Part shown: piece by piece, positions 36,274-43,874 of the stretch
How the letters are laid out: every line of letters starts with the position of its first letter
Numbering within the stretch: the stretch's first letter is position 1
DNA from: Bifidobacterium asteroides
GTDB taxonomy: Bacteria > Actinomycetota > Actinomycetes > Actinomycetales > Bifidobacteriaceae
DNA: 64,000 bases
Direction: 5' to 3'
NCBI RefSeq assembly: GCF_030758775.1
Contig: NZ_CP132384.1
Span: 930,001-994,000, forward strand
Program-made: the position numbers and the translations under genes
The notes under the pieces: model-generated
The model's database searches: none
The model's input: only the letters and a program-made list of their open reading frames with translations
Told to the model about the DNA's origin: nothing

Positions 36274-38649
36274 ATGAACGCTTCATTGGCTTCTCACAGC
36301 AGCTTTGGCTTTTCCCCGCATTCACGGACTTTCAACCCGCCACGATCAACAAGCGCAGATGCAGTCGCTGATGAGCACGCTTCCCGCGCGTATATCCTGC
36401 CGCGACGGACTCGTGGGGATTGGATGGCGCTGGGTGTCATGCTGCTTGCAGCCTGTGCAATATTCTTCATCAACCTTACGGCCTCCGGGTATGCCAACGA
36501 GTTTTATTCAGCTGCGGCCCAGGCTGGCTCGGTCAGCTGGAAGGCCTTTCTCTGGGGGTCCCTGGACTCAGGGAACGCCATCACCGTGGACAAGCCGCCG
36601 GCAGCCCTATGGTTGATGGCGCTTTCCGTGCGCGTCTTTGGTCTGAATTCCTTTGCCATCCTCCTGCCGGAAGCGTTGATGGGGGTGGCGACCACCTACC
36701 TGCTCTATGCCACTGTGCGTCGGTACTGGGGCAACTGGGCGGGTATTGTCACCGGTTTCATCTTCATGCTCACTCCAGTAGCCGCGCTCATGTTCCGCTT
36801 CAACAACCCCGATGCCTTGCTGGTGCTACTGATGACCGGTGCTACTCATACGCTCCTCAGATCCCTGGAGTATGCCAACCATCCTTCTGGCAATCGAAAG
36901 CGTACCTGGTGGATGGTCCTGGCCGGGGCTCTGATCGGGTTTGGCTTCCTTACCAAGCAACTGCAGGTGCTGCTCGTACTGCCTGGCTTTGCCCTAGCTT
37001 TTCTTCTGGCCTCGCCTACAGGCATGGTTCGTCGCATTCTGGATTCACTGGCTGCCATTGGTTCCATGATTGTCGCCGCTGGCTGGTGGGAACTGCTGAC
37101 GGTCATCGTGCCAGCCAGCGACAGACCTTATATAGGCGGCTCCCAGCGCAACTCCTTCCTTGAGCTCACCTTTGGCTATAACGGTTTCGGACGCTTGACC
37201 GGCAGCGAAGAAGGATCCGTCATACCTGGCCACGGCCGCGAAGGTGGCGGCATGCCGGCTGGCGGCGGTCGCGTTGGTGGCATGTGGGGCCAGACTGGCC
37301 TCAATCGTCTGTTCAGCGGCGAATTCGGTACGCAGATTTCCTGGTTGGCTCCTTTGGCTTTCGCAGGCATTGTCATCAGCTTGCTGGTTATCGGCAGGGC
37401 CGTTCGCATTGACGTGCGCAGGGCCAGCGTTATTGCTTTCGGAGGTTGGCTGACCGTCACCTGGCTCGTTTTCAGCTTTATGGCGGGCATTTTCCACCAG
37501 TATTACACCGTGGCTCTGGCTCCTGCCCTAGCTGCCTTGGTGTCCATCGGCGCATTCAGTCTGTGGATCGCCCGGGACAAGCTCTGGGCCAGGATTGTCA
37601 CGCCGATTCTTATCGTTTTCACGGCCTTCTGGGATTTCAGCCTGGCTGGTCGCTCCCAGTGGCTTCCCTGGCTCAAGTGGGCCATTCTCATAATCGGTCT
37701 CATGGGCGCTCTCGGCTTTGTCCTTGCTGGGCTGTTGCGAATACGACGGCTCGCTCTTGCTGCCCTCATTCTCTCAGTCGTTGGGCTTATGTCTGGCCCT
37801 GCTGCATGGACGCTGTACACCGTATCCCAAGGACACATGGGATCAATCGTCCTAGCCGGACCCAGCCTGACTTCAGGGAGCATGGGTGGCGGCCCCGGTG
37901 GTATGCCCGGGGGTGCTCCTGGTGGCGATCGGCCTGGCGGTAGCCAGCATGGTGGTGGCCAGTCAGGCGGCATGGCACCTGGCAATATGCAACAGCAAGG
38001 CATACCTGGTGGTGACGGCGGTCCCATGGGCTTATACCAAATGGGCCAAGACCCAATGAATCAGCAGGGACAGCCGAGCAAGAAGGGCCAGATGCCCGGT
38101 GGTAGTTCGGATAGTCAACAGCCTCCCAGCATGGGTTCTCAAGGACCAGGTCCCATGGGCCAGGATTCCTCGGGGTCACAAGGGGAATCCAGCACTTCGG
38201 GTGTGCCTTCCGTGCCATCACAGCGCAGGGGCAAATCTGGATTCCATGATGGACTAGAAGGAGGAAGGATGAAGGGAGGAAGTCTGCTTGGTGGAGGCCG
38301 GTCCAGTTCCAAGATCGTCGCCAAGTTGGAAAAGTCATCTGACTCCTATCGCTGGGCTGCTGCCGCGACTGGATCCCAGCAGGCGGCGGGCTATCAGCTA
38401 GCTTCTCAAAAGCCGGTCATGGCCATTGGCGGGTTCAATGGTTCCGACCCCTACCCCAGCTTGGAACAGTTCAAGCAGTACGTGAAGGATAAGCAGATTC
38501 ATTACTACATAGCTGGTGAGATGGGTGGCCATCAGATGGGAGGTTCCGACACCGCCACACAAATCTCGGAGTGGGTGGCCAAGCACTATACCGCAACGAC
38601 TGTTGATGGTGTCACTGTTTATGATCTGACCCAGCAGCAGGCCAGTTGA
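36274..38649 (+). CDS. GT39/ArnT-like membrane glycosyltransferase (YkcB-like) with Gly/Met/Gln-rich insert
   Basis: A 791-residue multi-pass membrane protein. Extracytoplasmic loop 1 has the family motif ITVDKPPAALWLMAL with the catalytic acid region. About a dozen helices run to residue 525. A Gly-rich loop (GREGGGMPAGGGRVGGM) lies near residue 320. Residues about 530-670 are a low-complexity Gly/Met/Pro/Gln/Ser region with repeated GG-M-P-G units. The C-terminal soluble domain (AIGGFNGSDPYPSLEQFKQY onward) is like that of YkcB. Such enzymes move a sugar from a polyprenyl phosphate to an outer-surface acceptor, which is unknown here. Confidence 0.86.
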   Translation: MNASLASHSSFGFSPHSRTFNPPRSTSADAVADEHASRAYILPRRTRGDWMALGVMLLAACAIFFINLTASGYANEFYSAAAQAGSVSWKAFLWGSLDSGNAITVDKPPAALWLMALSVRVFGLNSFAILLPEALMGVATTYLLYATVRRYWGNWAGIVTGFIFMLTPVAALMFRFNNPDALLVLLMTGATHTLLRSLEYANHPSGNRKRTWWMVLAGALIGFGFLTKQLQVLLVLPGFALAFLLASPTGMVRRILDSLAAIGSMIVAAGWWELLTVIVPASDRPYIGGSQRNSFLELTFGYNGFGRLTGSEEGSVIPGHGREGGGMPAGGGRVGGMWGQTGLNRLFSGEFGTQISWLAPLAFAGIVISLLVIGRAVRIDVRRASVIAFGGWLTVTWLVFSFMAGIFHQYYTVALAPALAALVSIGAFSLWIARDKLWARIVTPILIVFTAFWDFSLAGRSQWLPWLKWAILIIGLMGALGFVLAGLLRIRRLALAALILSVVGLMSGPAAWTLYTVSQGHMGSIVLAGPSLTSGSMGGGPGGMPGGAPGGDRPGGSQHGGGQSGGMAPGNMQQQGIPGGDGGPMGLYQMGQDPMNQQGQPSKKGQMPGGSSDSQQPPSMGSQGPGPMGQDSSGSQGESSTSGVPSVPSQRRGKSGFHDGLEGGRMKGGSLLGGGRSSSKIVAKLEKSSDSYRWAAAATGSQQAAGYQLASQKPVMAIGGFNGSDPYPSLEQFKQYVKDKQIHYYIAGEMGGHQMGGSDTATQISEWVAKHYTATTVDGVTVYDLTQQQAS

Positions 38650-38690
38650 GCGGTGGGAGTAGCTCTTGCCTAAGAGCTACTCCCACCGCT
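38649..38690 (+). terminator. very long perfect hairpin after the GT39 gene
   Basis: Nineteen-base perfect arms (38649-38667 and 38672-38690) with a 4-base loop begin in the GT39 stop codon. One of the most stable stems in the window; it ends the glycosyltransferase pair. Confidence 0.8.
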
Positions 38691-38710
38691 TGTGATAACA
38701 AGATAAGGGC

Positions 38711-38767
38711 GAGACGAGCTACTGACTTCTAATCTGTAGGTCGAGAGTTTGAATCTCAGTAGTCACC
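38711..38767 (+). pseudogene. 3' part of a tRNA-Arg(TCT)-like sequence
   Basis: From GAGCTACTGA through anticodon loop CTTCTAA, a TTTGAATC T-loop and an encoded CCA (ending 38767), the sequence follows actinobacterial tRNA-Arg(UCU). The acceptor 5' strand and D arm are missing and the T and anticodon stems hold mismatches, so it is not a working tRNA. A small hairpin (38777-38798) followed by TATTTCT resembles a tRNA terminator. Confidence 0.6.
38726..38743 (+). repeat. 18-bp direct repeat, left copy (putative att site)
   Basis: CTTCTAATCTGTAGGTCG, lying in the anticodon loop to variable loop of the tRNA-Arg-like remnant. An identical copy lies exactly 4900 bases downstream at 43626. Confidence 0.65.
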
Positions 38768-38776
38768 AACTAAATT

Positions 38777-38798
38777 CCTACTCATCATTGAGAGTAGG
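38777..38798 (+). terminator. small hairpin after the tRNA-like remnant
   Basis: CCTACTC (38777-38783) pairs with GAGTAGG (38792-38798) around an 8-base loop; GCTATTTCTC follows. Confidence 0.45.
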
Positions 38799-38947
38799 GC
38801 TATTTCTCTGACTCCACACGGCACTTGGAAACCCGCATGTGTGACCCATAATCAACAAAATGAGAATCAATGGCGAGCCTGAAGGCGATGAAAACGTTGG
38901 ATGATAATCTGGGCCTCGAACAGATCGGCTGGAGCGGCGAGTAAGAC

Positions 38948-39203
38948 TTACCTGTGCTTGCGCTCCAAGTCTCCTGCTGTCTCTTCGGTGACTCCATACC
39001 TGATGACTGCCAGGTCCTCCCCGATCTGATGGCGGATTACTACCAGACCTTCTCTTTCCTGTGGGCTGCTGCACCTGGTCGATGACCTAGTTGAGCTACT
39101 GGTGCAGGAGGATGGTCAGCCGCTCCTGCTCGTCATCCGACAGAGGGATATATGAGGGGTGGTTGTAGAGGATCTGGGAGATGTCATTAGGGATATAGAC
39201 CAT
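38948..39203 (-). pseudogene. decayed gene of unknown family
   Basis: On the minus strand an ATG at 39203 opens with MVYIPNDISQILYNHPSYIP and continues SDDEQERLTILLHQ to a stop at 39096. After further stops and a frame change the text resumes as ERLVVIRHQIGEDLAVIRYG-type sequence (as EREGLVVIRHQIGEDLAVIR) and ends at 38948. The amphipathic, charged composition looks like real protein broken by at least one stop and one frameshift. Family not recognised. Confidence 0.4.
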
Positions 39204-39314
39204 AACTAGATGATAGGGCGGGCATCGAGGCGATTTGCGCGTCGCGTCAGCTTGGTGCCTTCATGATTATTCGCTGGTACCTGCATTGAATACCGGACAA
39301 GACAGGAGACGGCA

Positions 39315-39458
39315 TTGAAGCTGGTCGGTACTCTCGAATACCGGATTGCGGAAGCCGTGTACGAGGGAGATACCCACCAGATCGCCTGTGAACTCGACGT
39401 GATCCTACAAGTGATACATGACTATCAACTGGCATTAGACATGATGCTGACTTTATAA
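39315..39458 (+). CDS. possible 47-residue small protein
   Basis: A TTG at 39315 is preceded by AGGAGACGGCA, a good ribosome-binding site, and opens 47 codons rich in acidic and aliphatic residues (VGTLEYRIAEAVYEGDTHQI and CELDVILQVIHDYQLAL). It looks like a small helical protein. It lies just inside the left end of the repeat-bounded cassette, opposite in strand to the four main genes. It could equally be a gene remnant. Confidence 0.35.
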   Translation: MKLVGTLEYRIAEAVYEGDTHQIACELDVILQVIHDYQLALDMMLTL

Positions 39459-39520
39459 GTCGCATCTTTTCACAACGAAGCAAACCGATCCCGCATGACA
39501 TCAAGCAGTCCTTTTCCTTT

Positions 39521-40141
39521 TCAGTTCATGCTTTCGTCAATGAAATGCTCGGCCTCATGGATTAGGTCTGATTGCGTTTCCTTTCGCGGGGGGAACTTAC
39601 TCACCCATGGTCTGCCGGGGTGCAGAGTGTCCCACCTCGAGCAGAAGCCTCTGATCCTGCCCGAGCCCGGGTCATGGTTGCCGAAACCGTCGATGCATGA
39701 ATTCCAGACAGGCTTGTACTTTCCGATCATCGCGGATTCGGCCATCGGGACCCATATGTAGGAGAGCACAAGTATCTTCGCGGAGAAATCCTCAACCCGT
39801 AGATTATTCGCCTGTATGATGCTCTTGCTGTGCTGTCTAAGGCGGTCATAGAGATTTCGTCCAGTCAGATTACCCGGAATCAGGCCATCGGAGTTCCCCA
39901 TTCGTGTCGACTGTGTGGCCTTACCTATGTAAATTGGATGACTTCCGGGAGCCGATTTCTCCACGGCAACCAGACTGGAGTATGCAGGAAAATCACCGCA
40001 GTAGAAGAGCGCATATATACCAGGGTCTTCAAAAGGTTCAATCGAGTCGAGAGGCATAAGAGCACAATCCATGAGTGCTCCTGTCACCGAATCCGGAAGA
40101 GAGCCATAGTCGAGTGGATCGAAGAAGCGCACATCAGTCAT
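39521..40141 (-). CDS. Eco29kI-type GIY-YIG restriction endonuclease
   Basis: A 206-residue restriction enzyme of the Eco29kI family. The GIY strand is GIYALFY and the YIG strand PIYIGKA. Downstream, R-x3-H (RLRQH) and E-x11-N (from MAESAM to PVWN) reproduce the catalytic spacing of Eco29kI, which cuts CCGCGG. The ATG at 40141 overlaps the methyltransferase stop by 8 bases, so translation is coupled and expression follows the protective enzyme. By family, the target is probably CCGCGG (inference). There is no sign of damage. Confidence 0.85.
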   Translation of the reverse strand: MTDVRFFDPLDYGSLPDSVTGALMDCALMPLDSIEPFEDPGIYALFYCGDFPAYSSLVAVEKSAPGSHPIYIGKATQSTRMGNSDGLIPGNLTGRNLYDRLRQHSKSIIQANNLRVEDFSAKILVLSYIWVPMAESAMIGKYKPVWNSCIDGFGNHDPGSGRIRGFCSRWDTLHPGRPWVSKFPPRKETQSDLIHEAEHFIDESMN

Positions 40142-41339
40142 GAATCCGCACCTCTCGTCTGGGAACCGGTTGGATGGAAGCGAGTTCGGCTTCCTTGACC
40201 GCCATATCCTTCTGCAGCGCCACAACCACTGATGAGGCGACAGTTGCGGCCAGACTCACGGGCACCGCATTACCTATCTGTCGCATGGCCTCGGTCCATG
40301 ATCCGCTGAATGCATACCCGTCCGGGAATGTCTGGATGCGTGCGGCCTCACGCACCGAAAAGTACCGTACTCGCCCGTTTCGGTACCTAATCATGTTTTC
40401 TCCGCCAGGAACTCCATGAACCCCGGCCTTGATGGCTTTCGACGGTGCATCGATATCTGAACCTGTATGCCCGGGATACGAACGTGCCCCTGCACGCAGG
40501 ACGTGGTTCATCGGCCAGTGGGCGTCATCGTTACTTTTCCCTGCCTTCGGCTTAGGCAACCCCTTGAGCGCATCGCGTATCGTACGCCACGGAAGCAGCC
40601 TGGGATCCCCGTTCGTCTTTGGAATGACCGGCTTTCTGCAAGCCAGACCATGACGTTCCCAATACTGCCCCGTCTCCTGTTGACTGTACAGCGCCGCCCC
40701 CGAGTGGGTCGGTTCCGGGAATTTCCAGTCGGCATTGATGTCGGAACGGAACCCGACAATGAAGACCCTGTTCCGATGCTGTGGCACACCGTAATCCGCA
40801 GCATCTACCAAGGTAGATACGAGTTCATAGCGGAGCTCATCATGAACACCGCTTGTGTGCTCCTTCGACAACCGTTCGTAATGTTCCCTCCAGGACTCAT
40901 CCGCCCGGGCAGCCAGACATGGGTGCTGCAGACGAAGCAGGATGTAGGAATAGTAGTCGGAGAAGGAATCCCTCAGAAGGCCTTTCACGTTTTCCACGAT
41001 GAATGCTTTGGGGGAGACTGCAGCCAGGGCTTCGGTCATTGCGGGGAACATGTCGCGCTCGTCAAGCGCGGCACGCGAGAGACCTCCCAGACTGAAGGGC
41101 TGGCAGGGAGGTCCGCCCGCGAGAACATCGACATTCCCATACTTGCTCCAATCGACGTCTCTGACGTCACCTTCCAATACCCTTGTCGAGCGTAGGAACG
41201 GATAATCTCTGCGGGCGTTGAGACGCAGCATCTCGCAGGAGTTATGTTCCCATTCGATGGCGGCATCATGTTCCAGACCCACCATTGCTGAGCCCAGGAA
41301 AAGGCCACCGGCTCCGGCAAACAGTTCAATCGCTCGCAT
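40134..41339 (-). CDS. DNA (cytosine-5)-methyltransferase, partner of the Eco29kI-type enzyme
   Basis: A 401-residue C5 methyltransferase. Motif I is ELFAGAGGLFLGS, motif IV GGPPCQPFSLGG with the catalytic Cys, motif VI ENVKGLL, motif VIII PQHRNRVFIVGF, and motifs IX-X RYFSVREAARIQTFPDGY and IGNAVPVSLA. The region between VIII and IX (about 100 residues) is the target recognition domain. Together with the overlapping endonuclease it forms a type II restriction-modification system. The DUF262 gene ends 7 bases upstream. Confidence 0.94.
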   Translation of the reverse strand: MRAIELFAGAGGLFLGSAMVGLEHDAAIEWEHNSCEMLRLNARRDYPFLRSTRVLEGDVRDVDWSKYGNVDVLAGGPPCQPFSLGGLSRAALDERDMFPAMTEALAAVSPKAFIVENVKGLLRDSFSDYYSYILLRLQHPCLAARADESWREHYERLSKEHTSGVHDELRYELVSTLVDAADYGVPQHRNRVFIVGFRSDINADWKFPEPTHSGAALYSQQETGQYWERHGLACRKPVIPKTNGDPRLLPWRTIRDALKGLPKPKAGKSNDDAHWPMNHVLRAGARSYPGHTGSDIDAPSKAIKAGVHGVPGGENMIRYRNGRVRYFSVREAARIQTFPDGYAFSGSWTEAMRQIGNAVPVSLAATVASSVVVALQKDMAVKEAELASIQPVPRREVRIHD

Positions 41340-41346
41340 ACATCAC

Positions 41347-42555
41347 TTATATTGCATCAGATGGACCTTTGTCTTCATCATCGTCGGGATCGCTATATTC
41401 GATACCGTTCTCCTTCGCCACTTGTTTCATTTTGTCCACGAACTTTTCTTCATCACCACAGCTTTCAATCCAAGTATTGATGTAAAGCGCGCGGTTCTTG
41501 ATTGCGGAACCATCATTGGTGGATTGCACATAAGAATTGTATTTCTCGAATAAGTGATAACTATCTAGCTTGAAATAACGTAAACTAGCAGGGTCAATGC
41601 CCCGAATCCCATAGCGTTTTTTCTCAAACTTAGCGAGCAGACTATTCAATTTTTTTGCTTCTTCGGGATTCCAAAGTTTTTTTTCACGAAGAGCCGCATA
41701 GAAGAATACGGAAATGTTCCCCAGACTCCTCAGCAAAGGATCATTATCAGTAAAGACAGTTTTAAGAACTCCCAAGACGAATTGTACCTCTTTTTCGATT
41801 TTTCCCACTTCATTCTCGCTTCTTTTATCCGAAGAAGGAAAATCCTTGTATAACTTGTCTAGGGTCTGTTTCTTTGTGTCGCGCAATTCATTGCGAGCAT
41901 TTTGCTGTGCAATCGCAAATAGCTTTGCGAGGACTTCTTCATTTTTCTTTCTCGCCCTGGGCTTCAGTTTCTTCATGAACGGATCTGTTGTGGCTAAAGA
42001 TCGAACTTTGTCGCGAACAACGCTTTCAATTGCGTCACGTTTCTCTTGGGCAGTCAGAGCGACCCCGGAATTCAACCTTAAAAAGAACTCGTCAGCAGTA
42101 TTATCATCAACCTGTCTCATAGACACGATGTCGAAATGGTATGACTCGAATTGAATATAAAGATCGCGGTGCTTTTCTTTCAGTTCTGAAAGATAAATCT
42201 CATGCTTATCATTATCTTCATGCCGCTCTTGGAACGACCGAGAATTTGCGGGGACACCGTAACGGCCATCCTCAAAATCCCTGACGGCAAGTAGTCTTTG
42301 CTTACCGTCGACCACATCATAGTTTATGTACTCATTTTTTCCATCGATAATTTGTATTTTTTCAACCGAGCGGAAATAGAATTTAGGTATATCGAATCCA
42401 CACAGGATAGAATCAATGAAAAGTTGCTGTTTAGTTCTTGGCCAGATACTCCCTTCACGTTGGAAATCCGGGTCGAGATTCAGCTTTCGCCACATCCTCA
42501 TCAGGTATTGTATCGATGATTCGGGCGCAGAGAGATGGATGAATTCTTGTTTCAT
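41347..42555 (-). CDS. DUF262 (ParB/Srx-like) domain protein
   Basis: A 402-residue protein. The N-terminal DUF262 domain shows the family signature: LNLDPDFQREGSIWPRTKQQ, a conserved substrate-loop region (IDSILCGFDIPKFYF), and VVDGKQRLLAVRDF with the DGKQR nucleotide-hydrolysing motif. FFLRLNSGVALTAQEKRDAI follows. The C-terminal half is helical and Lys/Glu-rich and has no visible HNH/DUF1524 nuclease, unlike GmrSD. DUF262 proteins are common in phage-defence loci as NTPase or switch modules. The gene is strongly AT-rich compared with the core, pointing to transfer. Confidence 0.82.
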   Translation of the reverse strand: MKQEFIHLSAPESSIQYLMRMWRKLNLDPDFQREGSIWPRTKQQLFIDSILCGFDIPKFYFRSVEKIQIIDGKNEYINYDVVDGKQRLLAVRDFEDGRYGVPANSRSFQERHEDNDKHEIYLSELKEKHRDLYIQFESYHFDIVSMRQVDDNTADEFFLRLNSGVALTAQEKRDAIESVVRDKVRSLATTDPFMKKLKPRARKKNEEVLAKLFAIAQQNARNELRDTKKQTLDKLYKDFPSSDKRSENEVGKIEKEVQFVLGVLKTVFTDNDPLLRSLGNISVFFYAALREKKLWNPEEAKKLNSLLAKFEKKRYGIRGIDPASLRYFKLDSYHLFEKYNSYVQSTNDGSAIKNRALYINTWIESCGDEEKFVDKMKQVAKENGIEYSDPDDDEDKGPSDAI

Positions 42556-42570
42556 AATTCTGCAGGCTTT

Positions 42571-43344
42571 CTATCTTTTATCTTTATTATTCGCATGACG
42601 TTTAGCTACTTGTTGCGCCAAATGATCAAGATCAGGGTAGGTGCTTGCCGCGTCCACACCTAGGAAATCCAACTCTTCCAGAATTATTTCCTTTTTCTCA
42701 GCGGGAATTATGAATTGTCTGATAACTTCTTGTCCTTGGTCATCATACTGGTAAAGTGAATCGGAACAAACCGTGAAACAACCGTTCTGAGCCCCTATCC
42801 TAGGGAAATCATCCATTGCAACAACAGCTATGGGCTTATTGCCTGTTGAATCATCATTGTCAGGTAGATAAGGTCGGCATTTATCTTCCCTCTCTTCAAG
42901 GAGAATCGGAGAGGGGGCACTGTCACCGAGTGTTTTTCGGTTCATTTTATCCGGTTCCAGAACGAACAATTTCCCGTCCTGTTTTTCTTGGTTGCTGTTG
43001 ACTGCCGGTTGGCAGGCAAAGTAAAGGGCTTGTAGAGGATTATCCGACCAATCCAAAAGTCTGGTAGGAAGCCCATAATGCTGACCAAGTATAATCCATC
43101 CCCATTCGTCAACAGGATGAACACCCGAGACAAGACAAGCCTTCTGCTTGAAATCATTCAGTATGTCTCTTTCGCTCGCCTGCACGTACTCCGCTCGAAA
43201 AGCCTTGGGTACCAGAGGGAAAGTAGCATCATCTTGACCGCGGAACCATAAGTTTTCCTCATTATGAGAGATCCATAATTGCCTGAACACATCTGCCACT
43301 GATTTTATAAGTTTCAGTGGGCAGGCGTTTGAATCGTCTGGCAT
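42571..43344 (-). CDS. FRG-domain protein
   Basis: A 257-residue protein with an FRG domain, named for the motif in ENLWFRGQDDATFPLVPKAF. HYGLPTRLLDWSDNPLQALY is the second hallmark (the P-T-R-L-L-D-W block), followed by LYFACQP. The biochemical role of FRG domains is not established; they occur often in defence islands and prophages. I chose the ATG at 43344 with AAGGGA upstream; a GTG at 43377 is very close to the predicted -10 box. It is the first gene of the four-gene operon and lies 15 bases before the DUF262 gene. Confidence 0.8.
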   Translation of the reverse strand: MPDDSNACPLKLIKSVADVFRQLWISHNEENLWFRGQDDATFPLVPKAFRAEYVQASERDILNDFKQKACLVSGVHPVDEWGWIILGQHYGLPTRLLDWSDNPLQALYFACQPAVNSNQEKQDGKLFVLEPDKMNRKTLGDSAPSPILLEEREDKCRPYLPDNDDSTGNKPIAVVAMDDFPRIGAQNGCFTVCSDSLYQYDDQGQEVIRQFIIPAEKKEIILEELDFLGVDAASTYPDLDHLAQQVAKRHANNKDKR

Positions 43345-43382
43345 GGGCAGTCCCTTCACTTTATCTATCTTAGACACAAATG

Positions 43383-43433
43383 ATTATAAAGCCCGTTAGG
43401 GAACGTTCTCATGTTCTGCCCTTTCTTGAGAAC
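43383..43433 (-). promoter_or_regulatory. promoter and operator-like inverted repeat of the defence operon
   Basis: On the minus strand TATAAT (43388-43383) lies about 40 bases before the FRG start. Upstream of it an inverted repeat GTTCTC (43405-43410) / GAGAAC (43428-43433) with a 17-base spacer covers the -35 region. A second TATAAT on the plus strand (43435-43440) suggests overlapping divergent promoters. Confidence 0.45.
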
Positions 43434-43625
43434 CTATAATGCCTGTCTGATGGAGGGTCTAACTCGCATTGATATGTTTATATTGTTCGTTTTTTGAAAA
43501 CGGTCGGTAGAGCATTAGCACAGTTCAAGGCTTTTGGAACATACAATATCTATTATTTTGTCGAGTTTGAATATGACCTGTTCGCGTCTTCCCAGTCCCA
43601 AGTAAGGTGGTGCATAATCGGTATC

Positions 43626-43643
43626 CTTCTAATCTGTAGGTCG
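43626..43643 (+). repeat. 18-bp direct repeat, right copy (putative att site)
   Basis: Identical to 38726-38743. Here the flanks are not tRNA-like (CCAATTTATT follows), so the copy looks like the far end of an inserted segment. Confidence 0.6.
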
Positions 43644-43874
43644 CCAATTTATTACAAGACCTTGCATTGCATGCCAGATCACATCAGATCAAACTGAATA
43701 GAGCTATTGATCTCGTTGCACTGGTATGTGTTGTATTCGTTTGCTTTGCACTGCAGTAAAAAATCCTTACAAATAGCGGACTTCTATCGCCAATATATGG
43801 ATTAAGCCGCAAAAGATACAGCCGGATGTAGCCCTCTTCCATCTACGGATAAGCCCGCTTGAATTCAGTGCTAT

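Larger units (their letters stand above)
43378..43874. other. gene-free segment at the right end of the cassette
   Basis: Nearly 500 AT-rich bases between the FRG gene and the response regulator. It holds the promoter/inverted repeat and the right copy of the 18-bp repeat. I find no credible gene in it; the short open frames have no ribosome-binding sites or protein-like composition. Confidence 0.5.

Noticed and set aside
38695-38767. A functional tRNA-Arg(TCT) gene
   Set aside because: No acceptor 5' strand pairs with AGTAGTC, the D arm is missing and the T stem has mismatches; kept only as a remnant.
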